A stretch of DNA of 64,000 bases from Siphonodentalium dalli. Taxonomy: Eukaryota > Mollusca > Scaphopoda > Gadilida > Siphonodentaliidae. This document shows positions 34,335 to 45,533 of this stretch, one piece after another. A model generated the notes under the pieces. The model worked only from the letters and a program-made list of their open reading frames with translations. It had not been told where the DNA came from and ran no database searches. Position numbers and translations under genes: made by a program. Each line of letters starts with the position of its first letter. The first letter of the stretch is position 1. The stretch is from NCBI GenBank assembly GCA_032622095.1, contig CP136062.1:438001-502000 (forward strand). Reading direction: 5' to 3'.

Positions 34335-34600
34335 CATTCATCGGAAAGCTCTCAGTGAGATCCAAGATGGCTGTCAGCATCCATGTTTTTCATCTGAAAT
34401 TGTACAAATTCAATAGCTCCCATCTAGAGTTGATCCAAAAATGCCTGTAATTTTTCAATGCATTTCACTTTATATAATTGTAGGCTGACTGGTGTAACGA
34501 TGGATTAAAATTTGAAATCCAATTTGACCACCGGTGGCCATGTTTTTAAAATAATTCTGAAAAAATGGTAAGCTCCCATCTAGTGGACACCCCGAACTTG
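34335..34600 (-). repeat. family D-like units, diverged, inverted
   Basis: Words ATCCAAGATGGCTG, CATGTTTTTCATC.GAAATTG, AATAGCTCCCATCTAGAG, AAATTTGAAATCCA and GGTGGCCATGTTTTTAAA occur in the order seen at 62790-63400. Confidence 0.7.
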
Positions 34601-34609
34601 GGCCGAAGA

Positions 34610-35465
34610 TCTACATTTGTATATGAAGTAACGGTATCCCAATATAACTTTTAAATATGGCTTATACACCGAACCAATTGTATATTATAAATATGACATT
34701 TATATTTCTGATTTAAAAATTCAACATGCAAATGAAGGCTGTATTGCAATGGCAGACTTTTTATTTACATCGCATATTGTTGAATTGCCTTGAAAATTCA
34801 GGTTGACCCAATCCTGTCCACTAGGAATTTGGGAGTCATTTGGGCTTCTCGAGTTTGGGCGCCCATACCTGTAACAGGTATCAAAACAACCATAGAAATG
34901 TCCCTGTATACTGTGGTAACTTCCAACACGGCGGTAAGGTGTATACTGTGTGTACCGGGGTTGCACCACAGTGCATGTGGTCCCAGTTCTCAGGCATGAA
35001 GATAAAATGCAGTGATTCTCCTTATATCTGCGGTTCTTAAATGCATGGATGGCCTTTGTTATACATGTACAGGTTATAACTTAGAATTTTTTTTACCAAA
35101 TTAGGAAAAGTTCCCCAAGAATATACAAGACTATACAGGTACCGGGTAGAAGATAATAATGATAATATGAATGCAATCTTATCCACAAAAGTTGAAACAC
35201 ACTTTGACTTTGTGTGAGCCAAGCGTTTGTTTACAGGTATTTACATGTACAGCACGTAAACAGTGAGCGGTAAGCAAAACACTTCACACCGTTACGATTC
35301 TTAGGAGAGTGATTGATGGTGACCCATTCAACACAGATATCTTGAGGTGAAGATTAGCGATAGCTATACCGGTATGTTGTAAACAACTTGGTGGCATTTC
35401 TAACAAAAGTTCAATTACATACATGTAGTGGCGGTCTCCACCGTGTTGCGTGTTTTGCTTATTGC
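34610..35465. other. no gene seen
   Basis: Overlapping 60-80 codon frames at 34721-35040 on both strands show no known motif. TACCGGTA/ACATGTAC words are frequent. Confidence 0.45.
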
Positions 35466-35469
35466 ATAC

Positions 35470-35710
35470 TCTGTATGTACCGGTACTGTTTGTTTACATA
35501 ACATGGCATTTGTTTAAATAACACTAGACTCACAGAGTACTAACATGACAATAACATGCTGCAATTTACACTATACATTTATGAATGGTATGTACATGTA
35601 TACATGTAAGAACAAGGTTTGTTAACTTTGTTTATAATATAATATTATTTCTGTTTATGGCGGTTTTAACTATTTTAACAGCATTACCCTCTGCCAATGC
35701 TTACTTTTCC
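35470..35710 (+). repeat. family J fragment and a 35 bp duplicate
   Basis: GTTTACATAACATGGCATTTG at 35489 and TTTCTGTTTATGGCGGTTTT at 35650 are family J words. The 35 bp from GGTACTGTTTGTTTACATAA onward recur exactly at about 36351-36385, inside element F2. Confidence 0.65.
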
Positions 35711-35794
35711 CTTAAACAAGATACTCATGGACATATTATTGTCTTCTACTTTTTGTACCGGTATGATGACCCACTAATAGACTGCGGTATCATA

Positions 35795-35935
35795 AAGTTG
35801 ATAAACAAACGGTACTGTAACTCCACCGCAGTGACCATTTCGATACCGTACTGCTGTGGATACTGTATACTACTGGTAATACCGTGGTCATTACCTGGGT
35901 ATCACCCCGTTTTCAAGTCAATTACTAGTTAATTT
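35795..35935 (+). repeat. dispersed repeat family B, copy 3
   Basis: AAACGGTACTGTAACTCCACC, GCAGTGACCATTTCGATACC, GCTGTGGATAC, ATACCGTGGTCATTACC, GGGTATCACCCCGTTTTCAA, GTCAATTACTA. It runs directly into the minisatellite of F2. The 115-codon frame at 35585-35932 overlaps it and is not credible as a gene. Confidence 0.85.
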
Positions 35936-36807
35936 CTCGCTGTTTCATGACTATATAAAGCAAAACAAGCGATAAAACCATAAGATTATATTTTTGTCAT
36001 GTACCGGTAGGTGCTGGGTGGGGGGGGGGGGGGGAGAGATATCCTGACCTGGACATTTCCCCCCCCAAACCCTGACTCAAAAAAAAATTTCTCATAAGAA
36101 GTTAATTTCTCGCTGTTTCATGACTACGGTATATAAAGCAAAACAAGCAATAAATCCATACAATGATTTATTTGTCATGTAGGTGCTGGGTGGGGGGGGG
36201 GAGATATCCTGACCTGGACATCTCCCCCCCCCCCAAACCCTGACTCAAACAACTTTCTCTTGGAGAAGCTAATTTCTCGCTGTTTCATTACTATATAAAG
36301 CAAAATAAGCGATAAAACCATAAGATTATTTTTTTGTCATGTAGGTGCTGGTACTGTTTGTTTACATAACATGGCATTTGTTTAGTATTGTCATGTTATA
36401 TCCAGGGTGCGGGGGGAGATACCCAGGGGGGGGGAAATGACGTGTTACACCGGTACTAGTACATGTAACTACATGTGGGTGGAATGTGGGTAACTACATG
36501 TGGGTGGAATATCCAAGCCTGGACGTTTGAAAGAAAAGAAAAAAATTGAATTAAAAAAAAACATTTTTCTGGTCATTTCATGAACAGACAATCAAATTCG
36601 TGAAAACACTAATTTTGTCACTTTTGTTTTATTAAATAAAAAAAAAATTAATAATTTTTATTTTTTTAATCTCAAAAAACATTTTTCTGGCCATTTCAGA
36701 ACCAAACGATATCATATGAGTGAAATAATTTTTTAGTTGTACATGGGGGGGGAAATATCCAGGGTGCGGGGGGAGATACCCAGGGGGGGGAGATGACGTG
36801 TTACACC
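35936..36807. mobile_element. foldback element F2, left end missing
   Basis: Three minisatellite units as in F1 (GCTGTTTCAT.ACTA marks near 35940, 36113, 36282). Then there is a right-end sequence CCAGGGTGCGGGGGGAGATAC, ATGACGTGTTACACC that appears twice: 36407-36451 and 36762-36807. Between the two right ends is the internal AT-rich part (CATTTTTCTGGCCATTTC, ATCATATGAGTGAAAT). No left inverted repeat precedes the first unit; family B sequence does. Confidence 0.75.
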
Positions 36808-36829
36808 GGTACTAGTACATGTAACTACA

Positions 36830-37950
36830 TGTATCGGTACATGTATGATAATTTAGCCAACAACTATAGCTACTAGTATCCTTAATGTAATTGGCCACCC
36901 ACCGATAATGTGGTGTCACCTCGGTAATTAATGTACTGTGGTAACATACTGAGGTAACCACTAACCACCAACACTGCTGCATAAAGGTTACCACTTCAAA
37001 CCATGATGGATCAAAGAGAAATGTCACAACAGTAAACATGTTACTAAAAATCATGTACACTTTTTGTGAATTTGACATGAACATGTTTTCAATGTAATCT
37101 TCCAGCTGATAGCACACTGTGAACTTTACACGACTTTGAAGTTGCCCACATTGTTTCAGCTGTCAAATTATAAACTCCACCCATCGCCTGGTATCTGGCG
37201 CATTGATTGGCATTACACATGGAAGTATGAACATCAAGTGCAGTGATTCCCCTTAAATTAAATTAATTTTAATGTGGTCATGGGAATTTGACCGCAACAA
37301 AAAATTTGCTGGATTTTTATCGCTGTCAAAACCCATGACAACGTTGAATCCACAATTTAGATCTTTCTCAAAACCTATACCGGTATGTACATGTATACCG
37401 TATCTGGATCATTATGCCTCCATATTGCCTTTGTTGGCGGGGCGCTACTTAAAACAATACCGTAACGCGCCCAGCACATGAATTACATGTACTTGTGTTG
37501 GCTGTTGCATACACATGTACCGGTACACGTATGTACATATGCAGGAACGTGACTATAGCTAGAGTAGGGCCATGGGAATCGGGTAAACATAGTCAATGTC
37601 AACATCATAAAGTGGGCCTTAAAATAATAAAAGCACATTTATGATTCGCGACAGAATAGCCAAACAGGCTACGTTATAAATAAATATATCATTATTCTGC
37701 TGCTGGCCGCAAAATAACCATTATCAGTCCAAAGACTGTTACGCTGCTAGCGGCAGGGCTTATATTTCTACGGTAAATTCTCGCAAATTACCGTGGATTC
37801 TAGTGAAAAAGTATATATGGAATCTCGCAAATCCAGATGAGATACCGGTATATGCGATATATGCCCTGAGTGGCATAATAAGATTGTCTCTTTATCCCAC
37901 CAGTAGCGGAAAATTAGCCACAGCCACTCTTCTTCAATGAGGAAATATCG
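36830..37950. other. no gene seen
   Basis: The minus frame 36812-37117 and plus frame 37272-37481 lack motifs. ACATGTA/ACCGGTA words are dense around 37375-37530. Confidence 0.45.
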
Positions 37951-37955
37951 TACAT

Positions 37956-38720
37956 GTACCCCGCTCGACAAAACAAGTGTCCATTGGCACCGCGGTGTAT
38001 TTGCCGTTCGGCCGTGGTGCCAGAGTTTGTAACTGCAGTTGAGCACCGCGGCCGAACTGCAAGTACACTGCGGCCGAATGGCAAGTACACCATGGTCGAA
38101 AGGCAACTACCCTGCTTGACAAAACAAGTGTCCACCTAACCGCGGTGCAGTTAGCGTTGCCACCGTGGCTGAAATGCAACTACACCGCGGCTCCGCCGGC
38201 TAACTACAGTTTTGCCGCGGTGTACTTGCCGTTCGACCATGGTGTAATTGCCGCGGTGTACGTTCATTAAACTGAAAAAAGACGATACTAACCAGAAATC
38301 TAACCATGGTGTACATGCCGTTCGGCGGCGGTGTAGTTGCCTTTCGGCCGCAGTGTACTTGCTGTTGGGCCACGGTGTACTTGTCGTTCGGCCGCGGTGC
38401 TCAACTGCAGTTACAAACTCTGACACCGCGGCCGAACGGCAAATACACCGCGGTGCCAATGGACACTTATTTTGTCCAGCGGGGTACAACGCGGTCGAAT
38501 TCACCGTGGTTAGATTTCTGGTTTGTATCATCTTTTTTCAGTTTAATGAACGTACCGGTACACCATGGCAACTACACCATGGCCGAATGGCAAGTACACT
38601 GCGAGTCTGCGGCCCAACCGTAGTTAGCAGTTGGAGCCGCAGTGAAGTTGCATTTTGGCCGCTGTGGCAATGCTAACTGCACCGCGGTTAAGTGGACACT
38701 TGTTTTGTCCAGCAGGGTAC
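37956..38720. repeat. GC-rich block of interlocked inverted repeats
   Basis: The end motif GTACCC.GCT.GACAAAACA followed by AGTGTCCA occurs forward at 37956 and 38108 and reversed at about 38487 and 38720. Segment Q (37956-38107) is the complement of 38320-38487, and segment P (38108-38319) the complement of 38490-38720, so the order is Q, P, Q', P'. The body is made of ~22 bp modules CACCGCGGCCGAACGGCAAG in both directions with SacII-like CCGCGG centres. All frames across it (60-142 codons, both strands) are mirror products such as TAAERQIHRGANGHLFC on both strands. GC content is far above the flanks. Class unknown. Confidence 0.85.
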
Positions 38721-38729
38721 CTACTAGTA

Positions 38730-39475
38730 GTTGGCTAGTATCTCATAAATATTCATCAAATTACATGTGAGAATTTTCTCGAAATCATTTAAAATGTGCA
38801 TTTTGGCTATAGGCTATAAAAGTTCTATTAAAACCGAAATAGTCAGATAGTTTTCCCCATTTCCGAATGATTTAGATTTTCACAGCATTTGATTTGTGGT
38901 GAATTTTCTCTCAAATTGTGTGATAAATACAAGAAATCCGACTTACCTAACTCAGAATTAATAACACGAAGAGTTCAATAGCCGTAAATTGGAATTGTAA
39001 CAGTAACATCCCTTAATTAATTTAAACGATGTGTAATTTCAGAATTTGGAACAGAAAACAGTCAACAAACATGACCTCTTTCACAGAGCGCTGCGACTAA
39101 ACAAACAACATCTCCGTCAGCTGTCCATGACCTTGTCTTATCTTCGTAAATTCCTGTGTTAAGTATCGCAGCACCTCTGATTCGGTTGAGCCATAGTTAA
39201 ATTGATTTCATGAAGTCTGAATTTCATACGATTATCAGACATACATGTAATCAGTAATTCAGTAAATTCACACTTATTCAGCCGCGGATATGATTGAAAT
39301 TTCCAACTTCTATGCGTCGTAAAAATTACTGGAACAATAACGCATGCGCGTTGGCCTCATTTTCAGCTTCCGTTATCTCGGTTATATTGCCGGAAGGACA
39401 AATAAACAGACATATACACAGACAAATAAACAGACAAAGATTCGAACCGAAAACATTACTTGCGTCCAGCATGGA
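38730..39475. other. no gene established; possible minus-strand 5' exon
   Basis: On the minus strand an NRF1-like ACGCGCATGCGTTA (about 39337-39352), TTCCGG and CGGAAG words and a good splice donor GAGTTAG|GTAAGT (about 38942-38953) are in promoter-to-donor order. No open frame links them. I list it only as a possibility. Confidence 0.25.
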
Positions 39476-39479
39476 CTGC

Positions 39480-39620
39480 CGCAAGTAATAACATACTGTT
39501 TATGCCATATTTATGATTGGCATAAGAACAAAGTCTGTATACCTTACTATTCCTTCTGTTTATGGCGGTTTTTGATGGAGGTGAATATTTAACAGCATAC
39601 CCACCGCCAACGCCGCCCGT
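39480..39620 (+). repeat. family J fragment (copy 3)
   Basis: ATAACATACTGTTTATGCCAT, ATTGGCATAAGAACAAA.TCTG, TTCTGTTTATGGCGGTTTTTG, AACAGCATACCCACC and CCGCC.GTATCTT match the inner half of the 52960-53515 copy. Confidence 0.7.
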
Positions 39621-39984
39621 ATCTTTAAGGAAACTGAACTATACATCTGTCCTATCATTTCAGACAAGTTCATGATTGTGTAATGATTGACTGAATACTA
39701 AAAATTCGTGCCACGTTTTTCAGAAAAAGTCCATAACAATGTATAATTACTGCGAAAACAAATTAATCAGACTGATCAATGAATAATTTGATTGGGAATA
39801 AATAAAAGGTATCACCAATAAAAAAAATCTGCTTCATACTAGTAATGTGCATTTTTTAAATTTCAATTTCGGTAGTCTGGTTTTGTAGAAAAGCCAGGTT
39901 TTGGATTTGATTATGGTTTTACTTAAAGAAACTCAATCCAATTTGATGGTCCACAAATCATCCGATTGTAACAACAACAAAATT

Positions 39985-40775
39985 TACCTTACGTTACCTT
40001 ACGTCTGTAGTGGACGCTGGCGGTCTGCCACTATATCCACCTCACATTGTAATATTTCACCGTATTCGGCTGCATCTCTAGACATATTTGGGTTGTATGT
40101 TTGAAAATCAGTCACCAATTCCGCTTTATAGTTATATTTAATATCCCGATTCTTCCAATGATGATCTAGTCTGTTTTTGAACTGGTTAATATCTTCAGCA
40201 TACACCACTTCGTCTGGTAGATTGTTCCAAGTTGTGACCACTCTCTGGCTGAATGTATATTTTCTAACGTCATAGTTAGATCTTTCCTTGTACAATTTAT
40301 AGTTGTGGCCTCTGGTCCGAGAATCGGTGTTTCTTGTAAGAATGTTAGATACTTCCGGATCGTAGCAGTTGAATATCTTAAAGCATTCGATCATATCACC
40401 TCGGTGGCTTCTGTACATCAGGGTTGGTATTTCCATTTTTCTTAGTCTATCTTCGTATCCCATATCTTTTAGTCCTGGTACTAATTTTGTTGCTCGCTTT
40501 TGAACTTTTTCGATTGGAACTGTGTGTTTTTTTAGATATGGTCTCCAAGCAGGTTGAGCATATTCGAGTAATGGTCTTACCAGTCCTTTATATAGTTTTG
40601 CCATTGTAGTATAGTCTAAGTAGGTGAATGATCTTCTGATGGCTCCAAGAACACTGTTGGCTTTCTGTATTTTCTCGTTGATGTGGTCCTCAAATGATAG
40701 GTTTCTGTCTGTGGTTACTCCTATGTCCTTTTCTTTTTCCACCTGTTTTAATTTAGTTTCACTCCCATTCTTGTA
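39985..40775 (-). mobile_element. CR1-like LINE, 5'-truncated, nested in MITE C3
   Basis: Minus-strand element with the last ~250 codons of ORF2, then a short tail of (GTAAGGTAAC)-type repeats (about 39985-40000 on the plus strand). The 5' truncation lies near 40775, where family C sequence resumes. The single open frame is uninterrupted, suggesting a fairly young insertion. Confidence 0.88.
39999..40775 (-). pseudogene. LINE ORF2 C-terminal region (open but truncated)
   Basis: The frame carries the standard words of the reverse-transcriptase thumb and downstream region of CR1/L2-like elements: KDIGVTTDRNLSFEDHINEK, KANSVLGAIRRSFTYLD, LYKGLVRPLLEYAQPAW, VQKRATKLVPGL, then IPTLMYRSHRGDMIECFKI, YTFSQRVVTTWNNLP and NQFKNRLD. 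The palm with the YADD box and the endonuclease are missing through truncation, so no enzyme can be made. The nominal ATG at 40742 is internal; the same frame continues upstream to the truncation. Confidence 0.9.
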
Positions 40776-41009
40776 TCAACATTTTGTTCAACACAATTTG
40801 GTATCGAGAGTACATGTCGGTCGGCTTTTTCGGCAAACGTTCACTTTTTACCAGGCAACCAAAAAGTACTGGTGATGAAAACAAAATTATTTTTAAATCG
40901 ATATCTAATAACTCTGAGTTTTGATGGGTGGGTTCCTCGACTCAAATCAGATATTTTTACCAAAGAAATAGTAATTTAGAGACGTTTAATCTGATTATAC
41001 ATCTTTAAT

Positions 41010-41590
41010 ACGTTAACTACATGTTTTGGAAAAGCGATGAGAGGGGTCAGACAATTGAAACCGGAAGAATAGGTTTTATAGAATATATCAGTAATCAGTT
41101 GTGGTTTGGTTTTGAAACCGAAAAAAAACCCAGAGTAACTGTAAAACAGCACATCACTACTTCATACCAATGATAATGATGTATGGTACCGGTCACACGA
41201 ACATTAAATGAAACCAAGGTATTTGATTACATAAGGAGTGATAAATATAGCTGGAGATTGCTAACCAGTCAGGGGGGGGGGCCCATCACTTCAGATTCGA
41301 CTGTCTGTGATGATAATTATTAAGACATTTTTAGGCAAACAAGAAGTATTTTCTTGATCATGGATAGTTTATTGAAGAGAATTGAAGTTGAGGTGTATTT
41401 ATTTCCTGAATATTTCGTCATTGTGAATTTATTTTCTGAGATGGATTATTAGTAGATCGTTGAAAATTAAGTTTTGTTTTCGTTGTAATTATAAGCCACC
41501 AACATTGCTTTTCAATTGATCTATGAGCGCATAGATGTATCAGTAGAACAGCATAAAAGTATAATTCCACTTTGCAGAATATACAGTGTG
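41010..41590. other. no gene seen
   Basis: AT-rich with a G9 run at 41272-41280. Nothing recognised. Confidence 0.5.
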
Positions 41591-41594
41591 TTGT

Positions 41595-41891
41595 TTATTT
41601 ACAGATACAGTGATACACTCATAGATAAATTGAAAAATTATGTTGATGGCATAAGATGATTCATGATGAGTCATCATAGCTATTCTTCCAAAGCAGTGTA
41701 CATCCAACGCATAATAGCCATTCTTCCATTAGCAGTGTCTATTCCTGTCTTCCCGAGCTAGCTGTGCCCACTTCACTGACAGCTTAAATGAAAGTCCCAC
41801 AGGACGAGTCACACTTGTAGACCATGGTACAATATTTATGTCCTCTGTATCCTAACACATTCTGGTACTAAAAGTTCCAATGACAACTCTG
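41595..41891 (-). other. possible terminal exon with poly(A) signal
   Basis: On the minus strand a good acceptor (ATGCATTTCTTTTCAG, exon from about 41890) is followed by two candidate short frames, one reading LSLELLVPECVRIQRT-stop, another TEDINIVPWSTSVTRPV...DRNRHC-stop ending near 41738. An AATAAA lies at about 41595-41600 downstream. The two frames conflict and neither is recognised. Inference from signals only. Confidence 0.2.
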
Positions 41892-42034
41892 AAAAGAAAT
41901 GCATAAAATTTTATTTTTAATAAAAGTTAAATTTAGAACATAGTACATTATTTATCAGGTAAATCATATAAATCTTTATAAGGGACATTATGTGGACAAA
42001 TTGGCCATGGCTAGTTAAGTTTATGTTTAGCATT

Positions 42035-42115
42035 ATCGATTATTCTAGTGTTGAAATGATTCGATAGTGTCACTAGTGTTGAAATGACACTAGTGTCACT
42101 AGTGTTGAAATGACA
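42035..42115 (+). repeat. short tandem repeat with ACTAGTGT palindromes
   Basis: GTGTTGAAATGA recurs four times with (ACTAGTGT) palindromes between the copies. Local, non-coding. Confidence 0.75.
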
Positions 42116-42119
42116 AGGG

Positions 42120-43627
42120 TATTTCACAGTCGACGGCCCTTAGCCTTAGACAACACCTACTATAAGTAGAACGATCAAAATCCAACACAGGATTATCAAA
42201 GTATTTTCTTAGACATGATCACATCAAGGATCTGCCCATTTCAACATTTTGGAATTATGCTATTTTTCACAGCTGTTTGTCATTATAAATTTATGAAATT
42301 TATCATTATATTTATGCATGTTGACAGCCTATAGTTACAGGCAAGTATCATCACTCATATGATATAATATTGGGGTAAACAACGTTAAAGTTATTTTCGT
42401 GTGCGATCCCGACAAAGTATCGGCAGGGGTCGAGTTAATGTTTTTAATTTTTTTAGCATTTTGTAGCACTGGGTAGATTTTCAAAAGCTTTCCCTGCCAA
42501 TACATGACTTTTCATTGTAAATTAGTTAGCAGAAATTGGAAATAGCATCGCATATTGTAATGCGAATCCAGTTAAATCGAGCTCTTAATGTTCATAAATA
42601 CTATGGAGAGACTTCCAAATAGTTGGATGCAACAAGCTCCTAACTTCTGGAGCATGCGCAGTCTATTTGCGGCCGATGATATCACAACTGAGCATGTGTA
42701 TGAGGTTTTAATGTGATACAGGCAGAGGTGTAACATTTTATATAACATTCAGTGAGCTATTCCTCCATACCATGTCACGGCTGTACAGTATTTAAAATAT
42801 CGCGATAGTTTGAAATTATCACCGCGATATCATGGTATATCGTGCACACTGTTTGTGCAAAAACATAGTTCTTTTTCTAAAATCGTGTATATTCAGATAA
42901 CTTGTGTGTTTTACAATGACAACCACAGATAGGTTGTTAGATAAACCATATTAAGACATAAAATGTCAGGCTTTTTATTATTGTCGTAGAACGAACAGGA
43001 AACCGTAAATGTGTTTATCAGAATGTCCCTGACTGTTATATTGTGATGGAACATTCCATTGAATCCAGTACTGTGCGCACATCGTACTTTCGCTTTCATT
43101 TTCATGTCGTCGTTGGAATTGGGTAGGAATTGAAAAAGACTGGGCAGTCTTGGTCTGTTTGTCATATAAAGTTACCTGTATGTTGGACGACAGTTCAATG
43201 ATATATATGAAATTTTAAAGTCATGTTCAATTTAAAAGTAAGACCCAGACTCGTGCATTTATATACATAATTTATAAACAACAGCTGCTAATCCCATAAA
43301 AGACCCCTCCCACACCAGGTACTAACGGTAGAATGCCCCACACCTGCGCTAGACGCAGGATAATATATGCACAGCACCTAATTGTAAATACCATAGCCTA
43401 CTTGAAGTAAAATTTGAATCATCCTGCCACCCACATGTATGGACCATGCCATAAAAGTAAACATGGAGTGCCAGGATAAATAAAGATCTCAGTGAGCACA
43501 TCACATCATTAATCCAGCCCAATGTTAGGACTAAATGTCCAGTGCAATATTTGGTAGATATGATACGATTGGCACAATATCACAAGTTCACAACATATCC
43601 ATTGTGTTCAAACATAGATAAAGTATT
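42120..43627. other. no gene established
   Basis: The minus frame 43165-42911 (84 codons) has a mixed, protein-like composition but no recognised motif and no clear splice sites. Remaining DNA is AT-rich and featureless. Confidence 0.4.
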
Positions 43628-43635
43628 TGTGTGAG

Positions 43636-44336
43636 CAGAGGCGGACTGGGCCTAAAAACTAAAAACTGGCCCGAGAAATGAATATAATACCGGCCCATCC
43701 GTACCCCCCTTAAATCGGAATCTGTTCAGGGGGTGTCCACCTTGGGAAATTCCAACTGCACCCCCCCCCCTAAATCAGAATCTGTTCGGGGGGTGTCCAC
43801 CTTGGGAAATACCATGGTTCTATATATTTCCGGTATGAGACCATTAAGATATTTTTACCTGAAAAATTGCATAAATTCTAACATCTAGCGATCCAACTCC
43901 AGACAAATGCACACGGCTACGGACAAGAGACCAGGACACACCGGGCTGTCCATGGTTGTTTGGCCTGGGGTGAGAAAATTTTGAAAACTATACAAGAAAA
44001 TCGCTAATCCTAGCATCTAGACTGGCCTCAACTGAAGCGTTCCTATTGTGTTGGAAATTTCAATTGGGGGAGGGTCCGGGACGGGTGCGTGAGAAATATT
44101 TTGGAATTTACAGCTGCGAGTTACCGTTAAAATCACGAGATTAACGGGGTCTTTACGTGGTGTTATATGATGCTGACAAGTTCATTTAATGACAAAAATT
44201 ACGATTAGCCAATTTGGCTGGTTAAACAACACATGTGGCGGCCACATGTGGCGGCCACATATACCAACCCCCCTCCCCCACGGCCTCCGGCCAATCAGGA
44301 ATTTTCCCGATCTCCCGATCGGCCAGTCCACCTCTG
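43636..44336. mobile_element. non-autonomous hAT element with intact 8 bp target duplication
   Basis: Ends CAGAGGCGGACTGGGCC and, complement at the right, CAGAGGTGGACTGGCC; both flanked by the identical 8 bp TGTGTGAG (43628-43635 and 44337-44344). CAG-starting short inverted repeats plus an 8 bp duplication define hAT-type insertion. Inside are two copies of a ~68 bp segment (TAAATC.GAATCTGTTC, GGGGGTGTCCACCTTGGGAA) and a GGCGGCCACATGTGGCGGCC palindrome near 44232-44255. 701 bp, no transposase; the 85-codon minus frame at the right end is incidental. Confidence 0.93.
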
Positions 44337-44344
44337 TGTGTGAG

Positions 44345-45530
44345 AATGTTTGATTGGTTATCGGTCAAAAATACATGACCTGGCGCAATTGAACTGCCGA
44401 TATACAGAGAAGAAAATAATTTGGCCGGTGTAAGACAGTGTTGACGATTAATCAAAATGCCGTACAGCCCAATAATCATGTATGGGGTTTGGTGCCATAG
44501 AATGGAATTTCAATAGTATTTTGACATGTCATGTTTAGTTTGACCCCAATCTCGGCGCATAGCGGATGGTCGGGTGGACACACAGGGGATCCACAGCTGT
44601 ATTCATACTCGGACAATAAGTATGCAAGCAGTACTCGTCAGAGAAAAAAATCACTCCCATCATAGCATTATTGCAAGAAACATACTCAGTGTTAACAGTA
44701 CACGATCCGCGGGCATTGCATATCGGTGCTTTCCATTATTTATTTTTTTGTCAACCGAGAAAAATAATTATGGGTCACAAAAGAAAAAAAGGTCATTTGG
44801 ATTATTAAAGGTTTTAAAATCTTCTGTATTTCACAAAAATAAACAAATATTTCGCAAAAATAAACGATATATGGTATAGAGTTTCAGACTGACTTGCTTC
44901 CAAGTTCCATGTTGCCACCCTGTACCGGTACTATTATTCCGCTCTGTACTCTTATTAATTTATCAGATTCAGACCCCGAAATTAGGAAAAAAGTTTAATG
45001 CTGTGGCATGTTAGCAGGTCCAGCACTTACCCCAATTGCTGTATATTTACGTTTATGCATGTAAGCCTCTATGGGACAATGGTTTTGTTATGAAAGATGT
45101 TGACCTATTTTTTGTCAAATCAGCTTTTTATTGATAAAACCAACTGTGTAACTAATTAAAAATAAAATGTCCCCCAACGGTTTGAAGGATTTATGGGTTC
45201 CAGATCACTATAGTATAAACTGTCTTTAACCCTTTGAACCCTGTAAAAAATAGCATATGCTCGAGCATGCACATATAGCCCTACTAGTACCTGATACTAG
45301 TGGGTAATTCCATATACACGCCTGGCTGCCGCCGATCTGTTTTTGGGCCCATTAAATTATATTTTAGTTGGTTTGTCGTGCATCAGTATGCTATAAACCA
45401 TTTATTTCTCATTGCGCTATTGTGTGTATGTGCAAATAAATCAAATTGATATATGATAGACCCTTCCCCATATGTGGAATAACACTGATTAATAAATGTG
45501 AGGGTACTAGTACTTTAATCTGAAAATATT
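44345..45530. other. no gene seen
   Basis: Frame 44574-44879 (101 codons) is lysine/serine-rich, without motif. Nothing else. Confidence 0.45.
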
Positions 45531-45533
45531 TGT

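Larger units (their letters stand above)
39927..41004 (-). mobile_element. TTAA-flanked MITE (family C, copy 3), split by a LINE
   Basis: TTAA at 39923-39926 and 41005-41008. The left arm 39927-39984 (AACTCAATCCAATTTGATGG, ATCCGATTGTAACAACAACA) and right part 40776-41004 (TTGTTCAACACAATTTGGTAT, GGTGGGTTCCTCGACTCAAA, TTTACCAAAGAAATAGTAAT) belong to family C; copy 1 at 6740 shows the same inner subtype. The remaining 0.8 kb between them is LINE. Confidence 0.8.

Noticed and set aside
37914-38676. Several 60-142 codon frames on both strands, cysteine- and arginine-rich
   Set aside because: The same peptide words appear on opposite strands because the DNA is palindromic; this is the signature of an inverted repeat, not of a gene.
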